From Aliterella atlantica CENA595 (GTDB taxonomy: Bacteria; Cyanobacteriota; Cyanobacteriia; Cyanobacteriales; Chroococcidiopsidaceae): a stretch of DNA of 64,000 nucleotides. Both the position numbers and the translations under genes were made by a program. Position 1 is the stretch's first letter; each line of letters starts with the position of its first letter. The DNA is taken from assembly GCF_000952155.1 (NCBI RefSeq), contig NZ_JYON01000001.1, positions 372,001-436,000 on the forward strand, given 5' to 3'. Positions 53,199 to 62,419 of the stretch are shown one piece after another. The notes under the pieces are model-generated. The model was given only the letters and a program-made list of their open reading frames with translations, had not been told where the DNA came from and ran no database searches.

Positions 53199-54782
53199 CT
53201 AACTCTCTTTAGGCAACAAACGCCCAACAGTCCGATTTTCCGGCACAAAAGTAGCCTGAGCCACCCGTTGCACATCAGCCGCCGTCACCGCCCTAAGCGC
53301 CTCCAACTGCTCAAACAAATTGCGCCAAGAGCCAGTTTTTACTTCATATTCCAACAACAACTGAGCCATCCCCGCGTTAGAATCAAGCGATCGCAAAACA
53401 CCCGCCCGCGCCTGAGTCTTCACCCGATCCAACTCCACAGCCGAAACAGGCTCAGTTTTCAGCCTCTCAATCTCCTTTCTCAACCCCGCCGCTACCTCAT
53501 CAACAGTTCGATTAGGAGCAGTCAAAGCATAAAAAAGCATCAAATTGGGATACTTATCGCCAGGAAAACCGCTAAAACCTTGAGCAGCTAAAGCAATACG
53601 CTGTTGTTCTACCAAAGACTTATACAGCCTTGAAGTACGCCCATTACTGAGCAGACTACCAATAATTTCATAAACAACATGGTCTGGATGCATAATCGCA
53701 GGGCGATGATACGCTTCCAAATACCAAGGTTGAGAAGGAAAGCGCACTTCAACTTCTCTAGTTTCCTTTTGAGTGGGTTCTACAGCTTTTAACTTAGGCG
53801 GTGCAGGTTTTGCTTGAAAGCGTCCAAAATAAGTTTGAGCTAATTCCTTTACCTGCTTGGGGTTAACATCGCCGACAATAGCGATCGTTAGATTGCGCGG
53901 AACGTAATAAGTATCAAAAAACTGCTGTACATCTTCCCGCGTCAGATTGCGGATGTCTTGTTCGTAGCCAATTGTCGGGCGCTTATAAGGATGGACGTTG
54001 TAAGCCTTATCTAGTAAAGCCTCAATCGTCGTACCTATGGGCGAATTATCAACCCGCAACCGCCGTTCTTCTAAAATTACGTCTTTTTCCTTATAAAACT
54101 CCCGAAACACTGGCTCCAAAAATCGCTCTGATTCCAGCGACATCCACAGTTCTAACTTATTGGCTGGGAAGCTATAAAAATAGCGTGTGGCTTCTACAGA
54201 CGTAGTAGCATTTAAGCCTACACCGCCTGACTGTTGGACAATTTGCCCTAGCTCATTTTGCTTGACTAATTTGAGGGCTTCAGCTTGAACTTTGTCGAAC
54301 TCTGCTTGTAATTTAATTAGTTCTACTGGCTTTTTAGCGGTTTTAGCGGCTTGAATTTGCTCTGCTAAAGTATCTAGGCGATCTAGCAGTGGCTTTTCCG
54401 CAGCGTAGTTTACCGTACCAATACGCTTAGTTCCCTTAAACGCCAAATGCTCCAAAAAGTGAGCTACACCTGTTTTGCCATCAGGTTCATTTGCCCCACC
54501 CACATCGGCATAAGTGAGAAAAGAGACAACAGGCGCTTGATGGCGTTCCAAAATAATAAATTTCATGCCATTATCTAGACGGAACTCAGTTAAGCGATCG
54601 CTCACGCTATCTAAATATGGTGCAATTGATTTATCAGTAGCAGGTGCTTGGGTACGGGCGAAAGCCGCTGTGGGGAACAATTCCCAGCCAAACAGCATGA
54701 CTACCAGCAAAGTAATTAAAAACCGATACCATGTATGAGGAATAGGTAAAAGCGATCGCAAACGATTAATCGGCTGGCTCAT
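53199..54782 (-). CDS. M16 family zinc metallopeptidase, active type (exported)
   Basis: 527 residues with N-terminal membrane anchor or signal (FLITLLVVMLFGWELFPTAAFA). Zinc site HFLEH (108-112) in GVAHFLEHLAFKGTK, with the third ligand in the following helix. A ~60-residue Lys-rich insertion separates the motif from the usual downstream E (EKPLLDRLDTLAEQIQAAK...). First of a two-gene transcript with the inactive paralogue; together they fit the alpha/beta pattern of M16 heterodimers. Confidence 0.9.
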   Translation of the reverse strand: MSQPINRLRSLLPIPHTWYRFLITLLVVMLFGWELFPTAAFARTQAPATDKSIAPYLDSVSDRLTEFRLDNGMKFIILERHQAPVVSFLTYADVGGANEPDGKTGVAHFLEHLAFKGTKRIGTVNYAAEKPLLDRLDTLAEQIQAAKTAKKPVELIKLQAEFDKVQAEALKLVKQNELGQIVQQSGGVGLNATTSVEATRYFYSFPANKLELWMSLESERFLEPVFREFYKEKDVILEERRLRVDNSPIGTTIEALLDKAYNVHPYKRPTIGYEQDIRNLTREDVQQFFDTYYVPRNLTIAIVGDVNPKQVKELAQTYFGRFQAKPAPPKLKAVEPTQKETREVEVRFPSQPWYLEAYHRPAIMHPDHVVYEIIGSLLSNGRTSRLYKSLVEQQRIALAAQGFSGFPGDKYPNLMLFYALTAPNRTVDEVAAGLRKEIERLKTEPVSAVELDRVKTQARAGVLRSLDSNAGMAQLLLEYEVKTGSWRNLFEQLEALRAVTAADVQRVAQATFVPENRTVGRLLPKES

Positions 54783-54900
54783 AATAGGAGGAAGTCAAAG
54801 TAAATCCGTTAATAATGTATTAAACTTTCAAGTTGTTATAGCTCAGTATTAGACAATAAGCCTACAAGCGGTACTGCGGTCATCCAAACATAAATTATAT

Positions 54901-55515
54901 ATGCAAGTTTTTCACCGTCCTTCTCAATCAGAAGATTCTTCCCGCACTCGCATCTTGAAAGCAGCGCAAAAATTGTTTGCTTCTCAAGGATTTGATGGCA
55001 CTACTACCCGCGATTTGGCACAAGCTGCGGGTGTAGCTGAAGGCACGCTTTTTCGTCATTTCGCCAACAAAAAAGCAATTTTAATTGAAGTAGCAACTCA
55101 AGGCTGGGTAGAAATTTTGACAGACTTGCTGACAGAATTAAGCGAAATGGGTAGCTATAAGGCTGTAGCACAAGTAATGAAGCGAAGAATGTGGAATTTC
55201 CGTAAAAACGCCGATTTAATGCGAGTTTGCTTTATGGAAGCTCAATTTCACCCTGATTTACGCGATCGCATTCAGTCAGAAGTAATTGGCAAAATGACTG
55301 ATGTAGCGGAAGCTTTCTTTCAAACTGCAATGGATCGAGGTATCTACCGTAAAACGAATCCAAAAATTGTCGCGCAAGTATTTTTAGGGATGTTTGCTGT
55401 AGCAGGCTTTAGCCATAATACATTGATGGAACCCGATGCATCCCCTCAAGCGATGCAAGAAATGGCAGAAGGATTAGCTGATATTTTCCTAAATGGCGTG
55501 TTGGCTAAAACTTAG
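54901..55515 (+). CDS. TetR/AcrR family transcriptional regulator
   Basis: 204 residues. N-terminal HTH (about 18-62): RILKAAQKLFASQGFDGTTT-RDLAQAAGVAEGTLFRHFANK-KAILIEV. The ligand domain is helical and hydrophobic and undetermined. Divergent from the M16 pair over 118 bp, so it may regulate that pair; that is inference from position only. No operator palindrome stands out in the gap. Confidence 0.9.
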   Translation: MQVFHRPSQSEDSSRTRILKAAQKLFASQGFDGTTTRDLAQAAGVAEGTLFRHFANKKAILIEVATQGWVEILTDLLTELSEMGSYKAVAQVMKRRMWNFRKNADLMRVCFMEAQFHPDLRDRIQSEVIGKMTDVAEAFFQTAMDRGIYRKTNPKIVAQVFLGMFAVAGFSHNTLMEPDASPQAMQEMAEGLADIFLNGVLAKT

Positions 55516-55610
55516 ATAGGGGCATGAGGGACAACAGTTTTGGCTTTCGTGCCTTTGAGCGCATCAACGATGTACCATATTAACTCTCGACGCGAAATAA
55601 GAACAAATTA

Positions 55611-56537
55611 CTACTTTTTGCTTGCATGAGAACGATGTTTGCGATAGAAATCTCTAATCTCTTGCTCGCTCAACTTTTTGTCATTCTTTATACTATGAAT
55701 TAAACTATATCCTCTAGATAAGAGATTTTCAGGCGTATCTGCTAGTCCAGCATATTTAACTGCAAAAGGTTGATTTTGCTCAACTAACCCATAAAGTTGC
55801 ATATTTGTAGCTTTAACGTACATTCCCATCATTGAATCTTCGCCAACAGGTGTATATAACCAAAGCAGAGGATCTTCTAAGTAGCCATTGGTAGCCATGT
55901 GAGAGATCAGTTTGCTAGAAACTGCATATGCACCTCCTTGGCAGTGTTCGCCTGGTTCATAGCCATTTTTCAATGCTGAGTTGATATGTCTGCGAATTAT
56001 CGCCGATTTTCCCCAAAAGCCCAAGTGAAAATAAATTTTTCTGCCAACTCTAAAGATGCTCATGGGCGAGGACAAGTGCCTAAAATACTTTGCCCAATCT
56101 GAAAAATCTCTAAGATCGCCGTTGCAAGTTTGCTTATACGAACCGAGAATACCAACATTTGGCATCGCAGCAAAAGCACGATTAATTTTTTCTGCAAATG
56201 GAGCAATGACTAATGCATCTGTGTCCAACTTTAAGGTAAAACTTGTATCCGTATGTTTGTTAATCCACTGCAAGGCTGACAAGGTAGCAGTATTTAATCC
56301 GCCTGTATGCCCAATGCCTTTTCCCTGACGTGGATTGATGATACTTACAGCTTTACAAGTATCTGGGAAACGAAAATATTTGGTCAATTGACGATCTTGC
56401 GTGCTATCGTCAATAAAAACCAACCAGGGAGTATATGGTTCATAAGTCCATAAGCTATCTAACAGGTCGGCAGTACGCTCAATTTCTTGTTGACTGGGAC
56501 CTACTGCCAAATATACAGCAAAGTTAATCATATTCAT
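55611..56537 (-). CDS. GT-A type glycosyltransferase-like protein
   Basis: 308 residues. An N-terminal nucleotide-binding core (PWLVFIDDSTQDRQ) and a DxD motif at LKLDTDALVI (Asp105-Thr-Asp107), then NVGILGSYKQTCNG, CQGGAYAVSSKLISHM and EDSMMGMYVKA. It resembles family 2-like transferases with unknown acceptor; no membrane segment or signal. Single gene amid AT-rich DNA; a basic C-terminus (RKHRSHASKK). Confidence 0.65.
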   Translation of the reverse strand: MNMINFAVYLAVGPSQQEIERTADLLDSLWTYEPYTPWLVFIDDSTQDRQLTKYFRFPDTCKAVSIINPRQGKGIGHTGGLNTATLSALQWINKHTDTSFTLKLDTDALVIAPFAEKINRAFAAMPNVGILGSYKQTCNGDLRDFSDWAKYFRHLSSPMSIFRVGRKIYFHLGFWGKSAIIRRHINSALKNGYEPGEHCQGGAYAVSSKLISHMATNGYLEDPLLWLYTPVGEDSMMGMYVKATNMQLYGLVEQNQPFAVKYAGLADTPENLLSRGYSLIHSIKNDKKLSEQEIRDFYRKHRSHASKK

Positions 56538-56825
56538 GTTGATAATTTCTGCTCAATCTCGCTGTTGAGGAAAATTTATGAATTTGTATTTTTAATAATT
56601 AAATCTTAGATTGATATATCTGTAAAATTGTAATCTCAAATACGGTGATGTTGCAATAGACAAGCAAGCTGTTAGGGTAAAGAGTTTATCTCCTCTCAAA
56701 TCAGTTTAAAAGATTAATTAATCTAGGGCTAAAATTCAATTTTTTAACTGTTTCCTCTCCAATTGGCAAAGCTAAAATCCTAGATTTGAATTTATTGATA
56801 AAAACAATAATCACACCAAATATTT

Positions 56826-58196
56826 ATGCACTTTGCTTCTAGTGCTACTTCCTTAGTTGGTACATTACGCGATCGCCGACAAAAGCTTGCTAAATTAGTT
56901 AATTTTCCGGTAGTTTTATGGTCGGGAGCGACTATTTCGCGCAATTTTGCCGCTAATACGTTCCCTTTTCGCGCTAGCAGCCATTTTCTCTATTTTGCTG
57001 GGCTACCTTTAGAAAATGCAGCGATTCGTTTAGAAGATGGCAAACTACAACTATTTATGGACGATGCGCCCGATAGTAGTACGCTGTGGCATGGAGAAAC
57101 AGCAAAACGTGAAGAAGTTGCAGAAATTATCGGCGCAGATGTTGCTTACCCCTTGACAGGATTGAAGTTCAATGTATATAAATCGGCAACAATTCCCGTC
57201 CAAAATATTGTTACTAGGGAATGGCAGTCTAAGTTATTGCAGCGTAAAGCTAGTTTAGAAGGAATTGACTTTAAGTTAGCAAAAGCGATCGCACAATTGC
57301 GACTAACTCATGACGACGCGGCTATAGAAGAATTAAAAAAAGCTGCCGCTGTTACTGTCAAAGCACATAAAGCAGGTATGACAGCAACTAAAAATGCTAA
57401 ATCTGAGGCAGAAGTCCGCGCGGCGATGGAGCAAGTAATAATAGCTAATAACATGAGTTGCGCTTACTCTAGCATTGTCACCGTACGCGGCGAAGTTCTC
57501 CACAATAACCACTATGACAACTTATTGCAGCCAGGCGACTTATTATTAGCAGATGTTGGCGCTGAGACTAGCACAGGTTGGGCGGCGGATGTTACCCGTA
57601 CTTGGGCTGTTTCTGGTAAATTTTCCTCAACGCAGCAAGATATCTACGATGTAGTGTTAGCAGCGCATGATGCTTGTATTGCTAAAATTTGTCCTAGTGT
57701 CGAATATCAAGATATACATTTACTTGCAGCTACGATAATTGCTCAGGGATTGGTAGATTTGGGTATTTTGCGGGGAATACCTGAAGATTTAGTAGCAATG
57801 GACGCTCACGCACTGTTTTTCCCTCATGGAGTCGGACATTTATTAGGCTTAGATGTTCACGATATGGAAGATTTGGGAGATATAGCAGGATATGAAGAAG
57901 GGAGAACAAGAAGCGATCGCTTTGGGTTATGCTATTTGCGGTTAAATCGCCCTTTACGGGCAAAAATGCTAGTTACAATTGAACCTGGTTTCTACCAAGT
58001 ACCAGCAGTTTTAAACAATCCAGATACTCGCGCTAAATACCAAGATGTCGTTAAATGGGAACAATTGGCTAAATTTGCTGACGTACGCGGGATTCGGATT
58101 GAGGATGATGTGTTAGTAACGGAAAATGGTAGCGAAGTATTGACAGAGGCGTTACCGACAAGTGAGGATGCGATCGCGAATTTAGTTAATGAATGA
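56826..58196 (+). CDS. Aminopeptidase P family (M24B) metallopeptidase
   Basis: 456 residues. N-terminal creatinase-like domain, then a pita-bread catalytic domain: DLLLADVGAETSTGWAADVTRT (two Asp ligands), FFPHGVGHLLGLDVHDME (His), LVTIEPGFYQ (Glu) and RGIRIEDDVLVTENG (Glu). Two Mn2+ or similar ions are expected. Removes N-terminal residue before Pro in the cytosol. The stop overlaps the start of the FAD oxidoreductase by 8 bp, so the two are translationally coupled. Confidence 0.9.
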   Translation: MHFASSATSLVGTLRDRRQKLAKLVNFPVVLWSGATISRNFAANTFPFRASSHFLYFAGLPLENAAIRLEDGKLQLFMDDAPDSSTLWHGETAKREEVAEIIGADVAYPLTGLKFNVYKSATIPVQNIVTREWQSKLLQRKASLEGIDFKLAKAIAQLRLTHDDAAIEELKKAAAVTVKAHKAGMTATKNAKSEAEVRAAMEQVIIANNMSCAYSSIVTVRGEVLHNNHYDNLLQPGDLLLADVGAETSTGWAADVTRTWAVSGKFSSTQQDIYDVVLAAHDACIAKICPSVEYQDIHLLAATIIAQGLVDLGILRGIPEDLVAMDAHALFFPHGVGHLLGLDVHDMEDLGDIAGYEEGRTRSDRFGLCYLRLNRPLRAKMLVTIEPGFYQVPAVLNNPDTRAKYQDVVKWEQLAKFADVRGIRIEDDVLVTENGSEVLTEALPTSEDAIANLVNE

Positions 58197-59919
58197 AATA
58201 ATCAACTGCGATATTTTAGTAGTAGGCGGCGGTACAGGCGGTACAGCCGCAGCTATCTGTGCAGCAAGGGCGGGTGCTAAAACTATTCTTGTTAGCGAAT
58301 TTCCCTGGCTAGGGGGAATGTTAACCTCAGCAGGCGTAGCTGCACCCGATGGTAACGAACTACAAGCATTTCAAACTGGCTTATGGGGTACATACATACA
58401 AGAATTACAACGCAGACAAGCAGGCGGATTAGATAATAGTTGGGTAAGTTTTTTTAGCTACGATCCGCGTGTAGGTGCAGAAATATTTGCTAATTGGGTG
58501 CAAGAATTACCAAACCTAGATTGGATTGCCAATAAAGTACCCTTAGAAGTTATTAAAAAGAGTAATAGAATTACTGGGGTAAGATTTGCCGATTTTACAG
58601 TTACAGCCAAAATTACCTTAGATGGCACAGAATTAGGCGATTTACTAGCTTTAGCGGAAATTCCTTATCGTTGGGGTTGGGAATTACAAGCCCAATGGGG
58701 AGAACCTAGCGCACCTATCGCTGCTAACGAACTAACAAATAAATATCCAGTGCAAGCGCCTACCTGGGTAGTAATTATGCAGGATTTTGGCGAAGATGCC
58801 CTAGAAATTCCTGCACCACCTAACTATAACCCAGCAAAATTTACTGGTGCTTGGGAAGGCTATGGGCAAAAAGAATTTCTGAACTACGGGCGTTTGCCAG
58901 AAAATATATTTATGATTAATTGGCCCCAGCGTGGTAATGATTATGCTGAGGGTGTAGAACGTTTAATTTCCTCTGATAGTACCAAACGAGAGTTTTTGCA
59001 AGAAAGCTTGTGGCATAGCCAAGGTTTTGCTCGTTATATTCAAACTAATTGCGATCGCAAGTATGGATTAGCAACTAATATCTTTCCATATAGAAAAGAT
59101 TGTCTTGGTGGTGGTGCATATGCTTTGCATCCTTACTACCGCGAAAGCCGTCGCTTAGTAGGTTTAACTACTGTGCGAGAACAAGATATTTTGCCCGTAC
59201 CTGGGGGAAAAGTTGCCCCGTTGCAGCCAGAAACAGTAGCAATAGGAAATTATGCTAACGATCACCATTACCCAGGCGTAGATTTTCCCCTTCAACCTAA
59301 ATCTATCCGTTGGGGCGGACGTTGGACGGGTACGCCCTTTACTATTCCTTATAGTTGCTTAGTTCCGGTAGAGACTGATGGTTTATTGGTATGCGAGAAA
59401 AATATCTCTGGTTCTCACATTGCCAATGGTGCAACTAGGCTGCAACCTATAGTTATGAATATAGGGCAAGCTGCAGGTATGGCAGCAGCACTATGTATAG
59501 AATTGGGATGTCAACCGCGAGAATTATCTATAAGCAAGCTACAAAAAGCTTTGTTACAAAGTAAAACTCCTGCTGCGATTGTTCCATTGTTTAACTTGTC
59601 TCCTAATAATCCTGATTGGTTGTACTGGCAGCAATATTATCTAGAATATCCAGAAGCTTATCCAGCAAGCGGTAATTGCCCTAATCCTCAAAAGGTTTCC
59701 TCACTATCAAATCCTACTTCTCGCCTCTTCCAAGGCACTTTTCACCACCTTGGAGAACAAGATTACACGCTTACCTTAGATGATTCTTGGCAATTGGTGA
59801 CATTGCGATCGCACATAGACGAGCAGTTACAAAAATGCATCAATAACCAGCATCTCACCTTTAGGGGAACTCTTAATTGCTCAGGTAAGTGGTTATTAGT
59901 TGAGGAAATTGAGAGTTGA
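58189..59919 (+). CDS. FAD-dependent oxidoreductase (cytosolic, FAD_oxidored family)
   Basis: 576 residues with the dinucleotide motif GGGTGG (13-18), FPWLGGMLTSAGV, and near the end VPVETDGLLVCEKNISGSHI and LQPIVMNIGQAAGMAA. Family relative of the exported protein at 490-2511, without signal peptide. Both are FAD_oxidored-type proteins whose substrate is unknown. Overlap with the aminopeptidase P gene suggests a shared degradative or peptide-related pathway, which is speculation. Confidence 0.85.
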   Translation: MNEIINCDILVVGGGTGGTAAAICAARAGAKTILVSEFPWLGGMLTSAGVAAPDGNELQAFQTGLWGTYIQELQRRQAGGLDNSWVSFFSYDPRVGAEIFANWVQELPNLDWIANKVPLEVIKKSNRITGVRFADFTVTAKITLDGTELGDLLALAEIPYRWGWELQAQWGEPSAPIAANELTNKYPVQAPTWVVIMQDFGEDALEIPAPPNYNPAKFTGAWEGYGQKEFLNYGRLPENIFMINWPQRGNDYAEGVERLISSDSTKREFLQESLWHSQGFARYIQTNCDRKYGLATNIFPYRKDCLGGGAYALHPYYRESRRLVGLTTVREQDILPVPGGKVAPLQPETVAIGNYANDHHYPGVDFPLQPKSIRWGGRWTGTPFTIPYSCLVPVETDGLLVCEKNISGSHIANGATRLQPIVMNIGQAAGMAAALCIELGCQPRELSISKLQKALLQSKTPAAIVPLFNLSPNNPDWLYWQQYYLEYPEAYPASGNCPNPQKVSSLSNPTSRLFQGTFHHLGEQDYTLTLDDSWQLVTLRSHIDEQLQKCINNQHLTFRGTLNCSGKWLLVEEIES

Positions 59920-60003
59920 TTATATGGAGCGATCGCCAAACTGCTACAGTAGTTGTGGAGAGTGGGAAGTAGGTGATTGGTTTTAAGCAGAACTAAAGTA
60001 GTA

Positions 60004-60567
60004 ATGCGGTGTTTGGCGATCGCTAGCGTAATATGTATTATGCTCCTATCTGGTTGCAACAATACCAGCAGCAATAATCCCTCTCCAGCCACAACTTCAG
60101 AAGTTCAACCTTTGACGCGGATTGCTCAAGGCGATCGCGGTGTATCTGTAGCACCCGAACCAATTACCATCAGTAGAGGACAAGTAATATTTGTACCTGT
60201 TTACTCTCACATCTATCATGGCAACAAACAAGAGCAATTTCCTTTAGCCGTAACTCTAAGCATTCGCAACACCAGTTTGACTGAACCTATTACAGTTCGA
60301 TCTGTACGCTACTACAGTTCTGGCGGAAAATTAGTCAAAGAGTACGCCAATAAAAACTTGCAACTTGCAGCACTAGCAACTACAGAATTTTTCATTCCTC
60401 AACAAGACTCAAGTGGAGGTTCAGGAGCGAGTTTTATTGTTGAGTGGGTTACAGACAGACAAAATGTCACCGAACCAATTACAGAGGCAGTAATGATTAG
60501 CACGAGCTTTCAACAAGGAGTATCGTTTACTAGCTACGGGCGGGTCATTCAAGAGATTAAATCTTGA
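60004..60567 (+). CDS. DUF3124 family lipoprotein
   Basis: 187 residues from ATG at 60004; a TTG at 59977 would add nine. Signal peptide with lipobox LLSGC (MRCLAIASVICIMLLSGC). The DUF3124 body: GQVIFVPVYSHIYHGNKQEQ, LSIRNTSLTEPITVRSVRYY, TEFFIPQQDSSGGSGASFIV. Periplasmic or outer leaflet lipoprotein of unknown role, mostly seen in cyanobacteria and delta-proteobacteria. Confidence 0.83.
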   Translation: MRCLAIASVICIMLLSGCNNTSSNNPSPATTSEVQPLTRIAQGDRGVSVAPEPITISRGQVIFVPVYSHIYHGNKQEQFPLAVTLSIRNTSLTEPITVRSVRYYSSGGKLVKEYANKNLQLAALATTEFFIPQQDSSGGSGASFIVEWVTDRQNVTEPITEAVMISTSFQQGVSFTSYGRVIQEIKS

Positions 60568-60603
60568 TGAGATGCGATCGCGTGCAGCGATGTGTTAGCC
60601 GCT

Positions 60604-61014
60604 TCAAGTATTCTCAATCGATGCAAATTTGGCAAATATTTCTGCTTCTGTCAGATTTGAGGTTTGATTGGCAAATTCATAGTAACTAGGTTTTCTGTCT
60701 ATGAAGATTTGCTCGGTAAACTCAAACTCAATTCCATCTTGAAAAAGACCTACTGGGACAAAATATTCGTTAGTAGGCAATAACTTGTAGTAAATGTGCG
60801 TACCGCATTCACCGCAGAAAGCTCTTTGCGCCCAATCGGAGGACTGATACACTTTGAGTTTATCATCGCCATCTACCTGCACATTTGAGCCGCAAGAAAC
60901 ACCTAATGCTGGTCCACCTCCCCACCGCCGACACATCCCGCAATGACAGGCATCTATGCTCTTTTTGTCTGGCGTTCTTACAGTTATTGCACCGCAAAGA
61001 CACTTACCTTCCAT
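60604..61014 (-). CDS. GFA family protein (glutathione-dependent formaldehyde-activating fold)
   Basis: 136 residues. Zinc-binding cysteines in KCLCGAITV, CHCGMCRRWGGGPA and FCGECGTHIYY, the GFA/CENP-V pattern. Despite the name, few members have a proved enzymatic role. Start ATG at 61014. Single gene. Confidence 0.88.
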   Translation of the reverse strand: MEGKCLCGAITVRTPDKKSIDACHCGMCRRWGGGPALGVSCGSNVQVDGDDKLKVYQSSDWAQRAFCGECGTHIYYKLLPTNEYFVPVGLFQDGIEFEFTEQIFIDRKPSYYEFANQTSNLTEAEIFAKFASIENT

Positions 61015-61111
61015 TGGTATCTCCTGTATAGCTAGCGATCGCTGTCTAATTTTTGCACATTAAAGACCAGCCGCCGCAGATAACCTCTTGAGTGTCGGCT
61101 TCAAGCCAATA

Positions 61112-61321
61112 TTAAACTGATACAGACTTCGCAATCTTGGCAAGCAATCGCAATGCTTCATTAACGGATGCGGAGTCTCGAAAGATTTCTGCTACATCTG
61201 GATCGAGAACTACAACGTTACTAGATTGCGTATAGGCTTCATAATATTTGCCACGAACTCCGCCTGAAAAATCGTATTCAGGTCTTATCTCGTCATTAAT
61301 TGCTTTAGGTTCCTGATTCAT
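61112..61321 (-). CDS. Small antitoxin-like hypothetical protein
   Basis: 69 residues: EIRPEYDFSGGVRGKYYEAY, SSNVVVLDPDVAEIFRDSAS and a helical C-terminus SVNEALRLLAKIAKSV. Small proteins with this EIRPEYDFS start are numerous in cyanobacteria and often sit next to toxin genes, which makes an antitoxin role likely. No toxin lies directly beside it on this strand, so it may be an orphan. Confidence 0.55.
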   Translation of the reverse strand: MNQEPKAINDEIRPEYDFSGGVRGKYYEAYTQSSNVVVLDPDVAEIFRDSASVNEALRLLAKIAKSVSV

Positions 61322-61450
61322 ATTTTCTTCTCTCCTATCGCGTATTGCTATCCGTTGGCAAGGTTTTCAGTTTGGCGATCGCTGCAAGCACTTTCAAGAC
61401 GCTAGTGCTAAAATTCTTACATATGTCTTACTTTTTAGACGCAGAATCTA

Positions 61451-61714
61451 ATGGAAGTAACTAAGTTATCGAGTAAAGGACAAGTTATTATTCCCAAAGC
61501 CTTACGTGCTGCTCGTAACTGGGAAGCAGGTCAAGAACTTATTGCTATTGATGTTGGTGATGGTATTCTGCTAAAACCCAAAAAGCATTTTCCAGAGACT
61601 ACATTAGCGCAGGTTGCAGGTTGCTTGAAACATCAAGGAAAGCCGAAAAGCTTACATGACATAGAAAATGCGATTCGCCAGGGAGTAATGGAACAGTGGC
61701 ATGATTGCAGTTGA
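61451..61714 (+). CDS. vapB: AbrB/MazE-type antitoxin (VapB)
   Basis: 87 residues. N-terminal swapped-hairpin domain MEVTKLSSKGQVIIPKALRA, then a C-terminal arm (SLHDIENAIRQGVMEQWHD) that should bind the toxin. Overlaps the toxin start by 14 bp. Antitoxin of a VapBC module; it usually autorepresses the operon. Confidence 0.88.
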   Translation: MEVTKLSSKGQVIIPKALRAARNWEAGQELIAIDVGDGILLKPKKHFPETTLAQVAGCLKHQGKPKSLHDIENAIRQGVMEQWHDCS

Positions 61715-62090
61715 TACAAACATTGTTGTACGTCTCTTAACTCAAGATGATGAACAGCAACACAATAAAAGCCTCAAGTTATTTCAGGAACAAGACATAT
61801 TTATTCCAGATACAGTAATCCTCGAAACCGAGTGGGTTCTACGTTTTGCATACCATTTCAAACCCGATAAAATTTGCGAAGCATTTAAAAATCTATTCGG
61901 TTTACCTAATGTCCAGCTTACGAACGGAAATTTAATGGCACAAGTTCTGCAATGGCATGAAAATGGGTTGGATTTTGCTGATGCACTTCATTTAGCACAA
62001 AGCCAAAACTGTTCCGCAATCTACACCTTTGATACTAAGTTTGTTAACAATGCTAAAGAATTAACGCAATGTGTGGTTCAGCAACCCTAA
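61701..62090 (+). CDS. vapC: PIN domain toxin (VapC)
   Basis: 129 residues. PIN-fold acidic set: Asp5 (AVDTNIVVR), Glu42/Glu44 in LETEWVLR, Asp94 in GLDFADALHLA and Asp111 in TFDTKF. These bind Mg2+ for tRNA or rRNA cleavage. Coupled to vapB. A HIP1 hairpin (62123-62155) follows. Confidence 0.88.
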   Translation: MIAVDTNIVVRLLTQDDEQQHNKSLKLFQEQDIFIPDTVILETEWVLRFAYHFKPDKICEAFKNLFGLPNVQLTNGNLMAQVLQWHENGLDFADALHLAQSQNCSAIYTFDTKFVNNAKELTQCVVQQP

Positions 62091-62122
62091 GATATCTCTA
62101 AGTAATTGGTATTGTGGAAAAT

Positions 62123-62155
62123 GCGATCGCTTTAAAACACAGCATAAGCGATCGC
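62123..62155. terminator. HIP1-based hairpin after vapC
   Basis: Arms GCGATCGCTT (62123-62132) and AAGCGATCGC (62146-62155), 13-nt loop. Two HIP1 octamers form the stem. Could end vapBC transcription, though a U-run is not evident. Confidence 0.35.
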
Positions 62156-62202
62156 TAATAGATAAGCTTGCACCTTTGCTCTCCTTTCTGGTGCAATAAA
62201 TT

Positions 62203-62405
62203 TTAGGTGTTTAGTGGTAACAGTTGTACAAATCCCTCTTGCTCAAAGTGAAAAGGGGTGGTTAATGCCTCAGCAAGACCGCGCTGGCGTATTAAAGCAA
62301 AGCTGACTGAATCATACAACGAATAAGTATTGTCTTGCCGATTTACTAAAATCTGCATCGCTCGTTGATGAAGTTGCTCATCTTCGATATTGGAGCCGGA
62401 TATGA
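62203..62405 (-). pseudogene. C-terminal fragment of a PIN-domain toxin
   Basis: On the minus strand a frame reads EDEQLHQRAMQILVNRQDNT, then YSLYDSVSFALIRQRGLAEA and HFEQEGFVQLLP to TAA at 62203-62205. That is the C-terminal half of a VapC/PIN protein (YSLYDSVSFALIRQ matches the SxxDCxSFAL segment). No start codon or N-terminal half is found upstream; the neighbouring gene's stop comes first. Decayed toxin gene. Confidence 0.7.
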
Positions 62406-62419
62406 TTAATCCCGTAAAC

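Noticed and set aside
52842-53591. Long plus-strand open frame opposite the two M16 genes
   Set aside because: Composition is His/Gln/Ser/Arg-rich as expected for the antisense of biased codons; it spans the gap between two real genes and matches no family.
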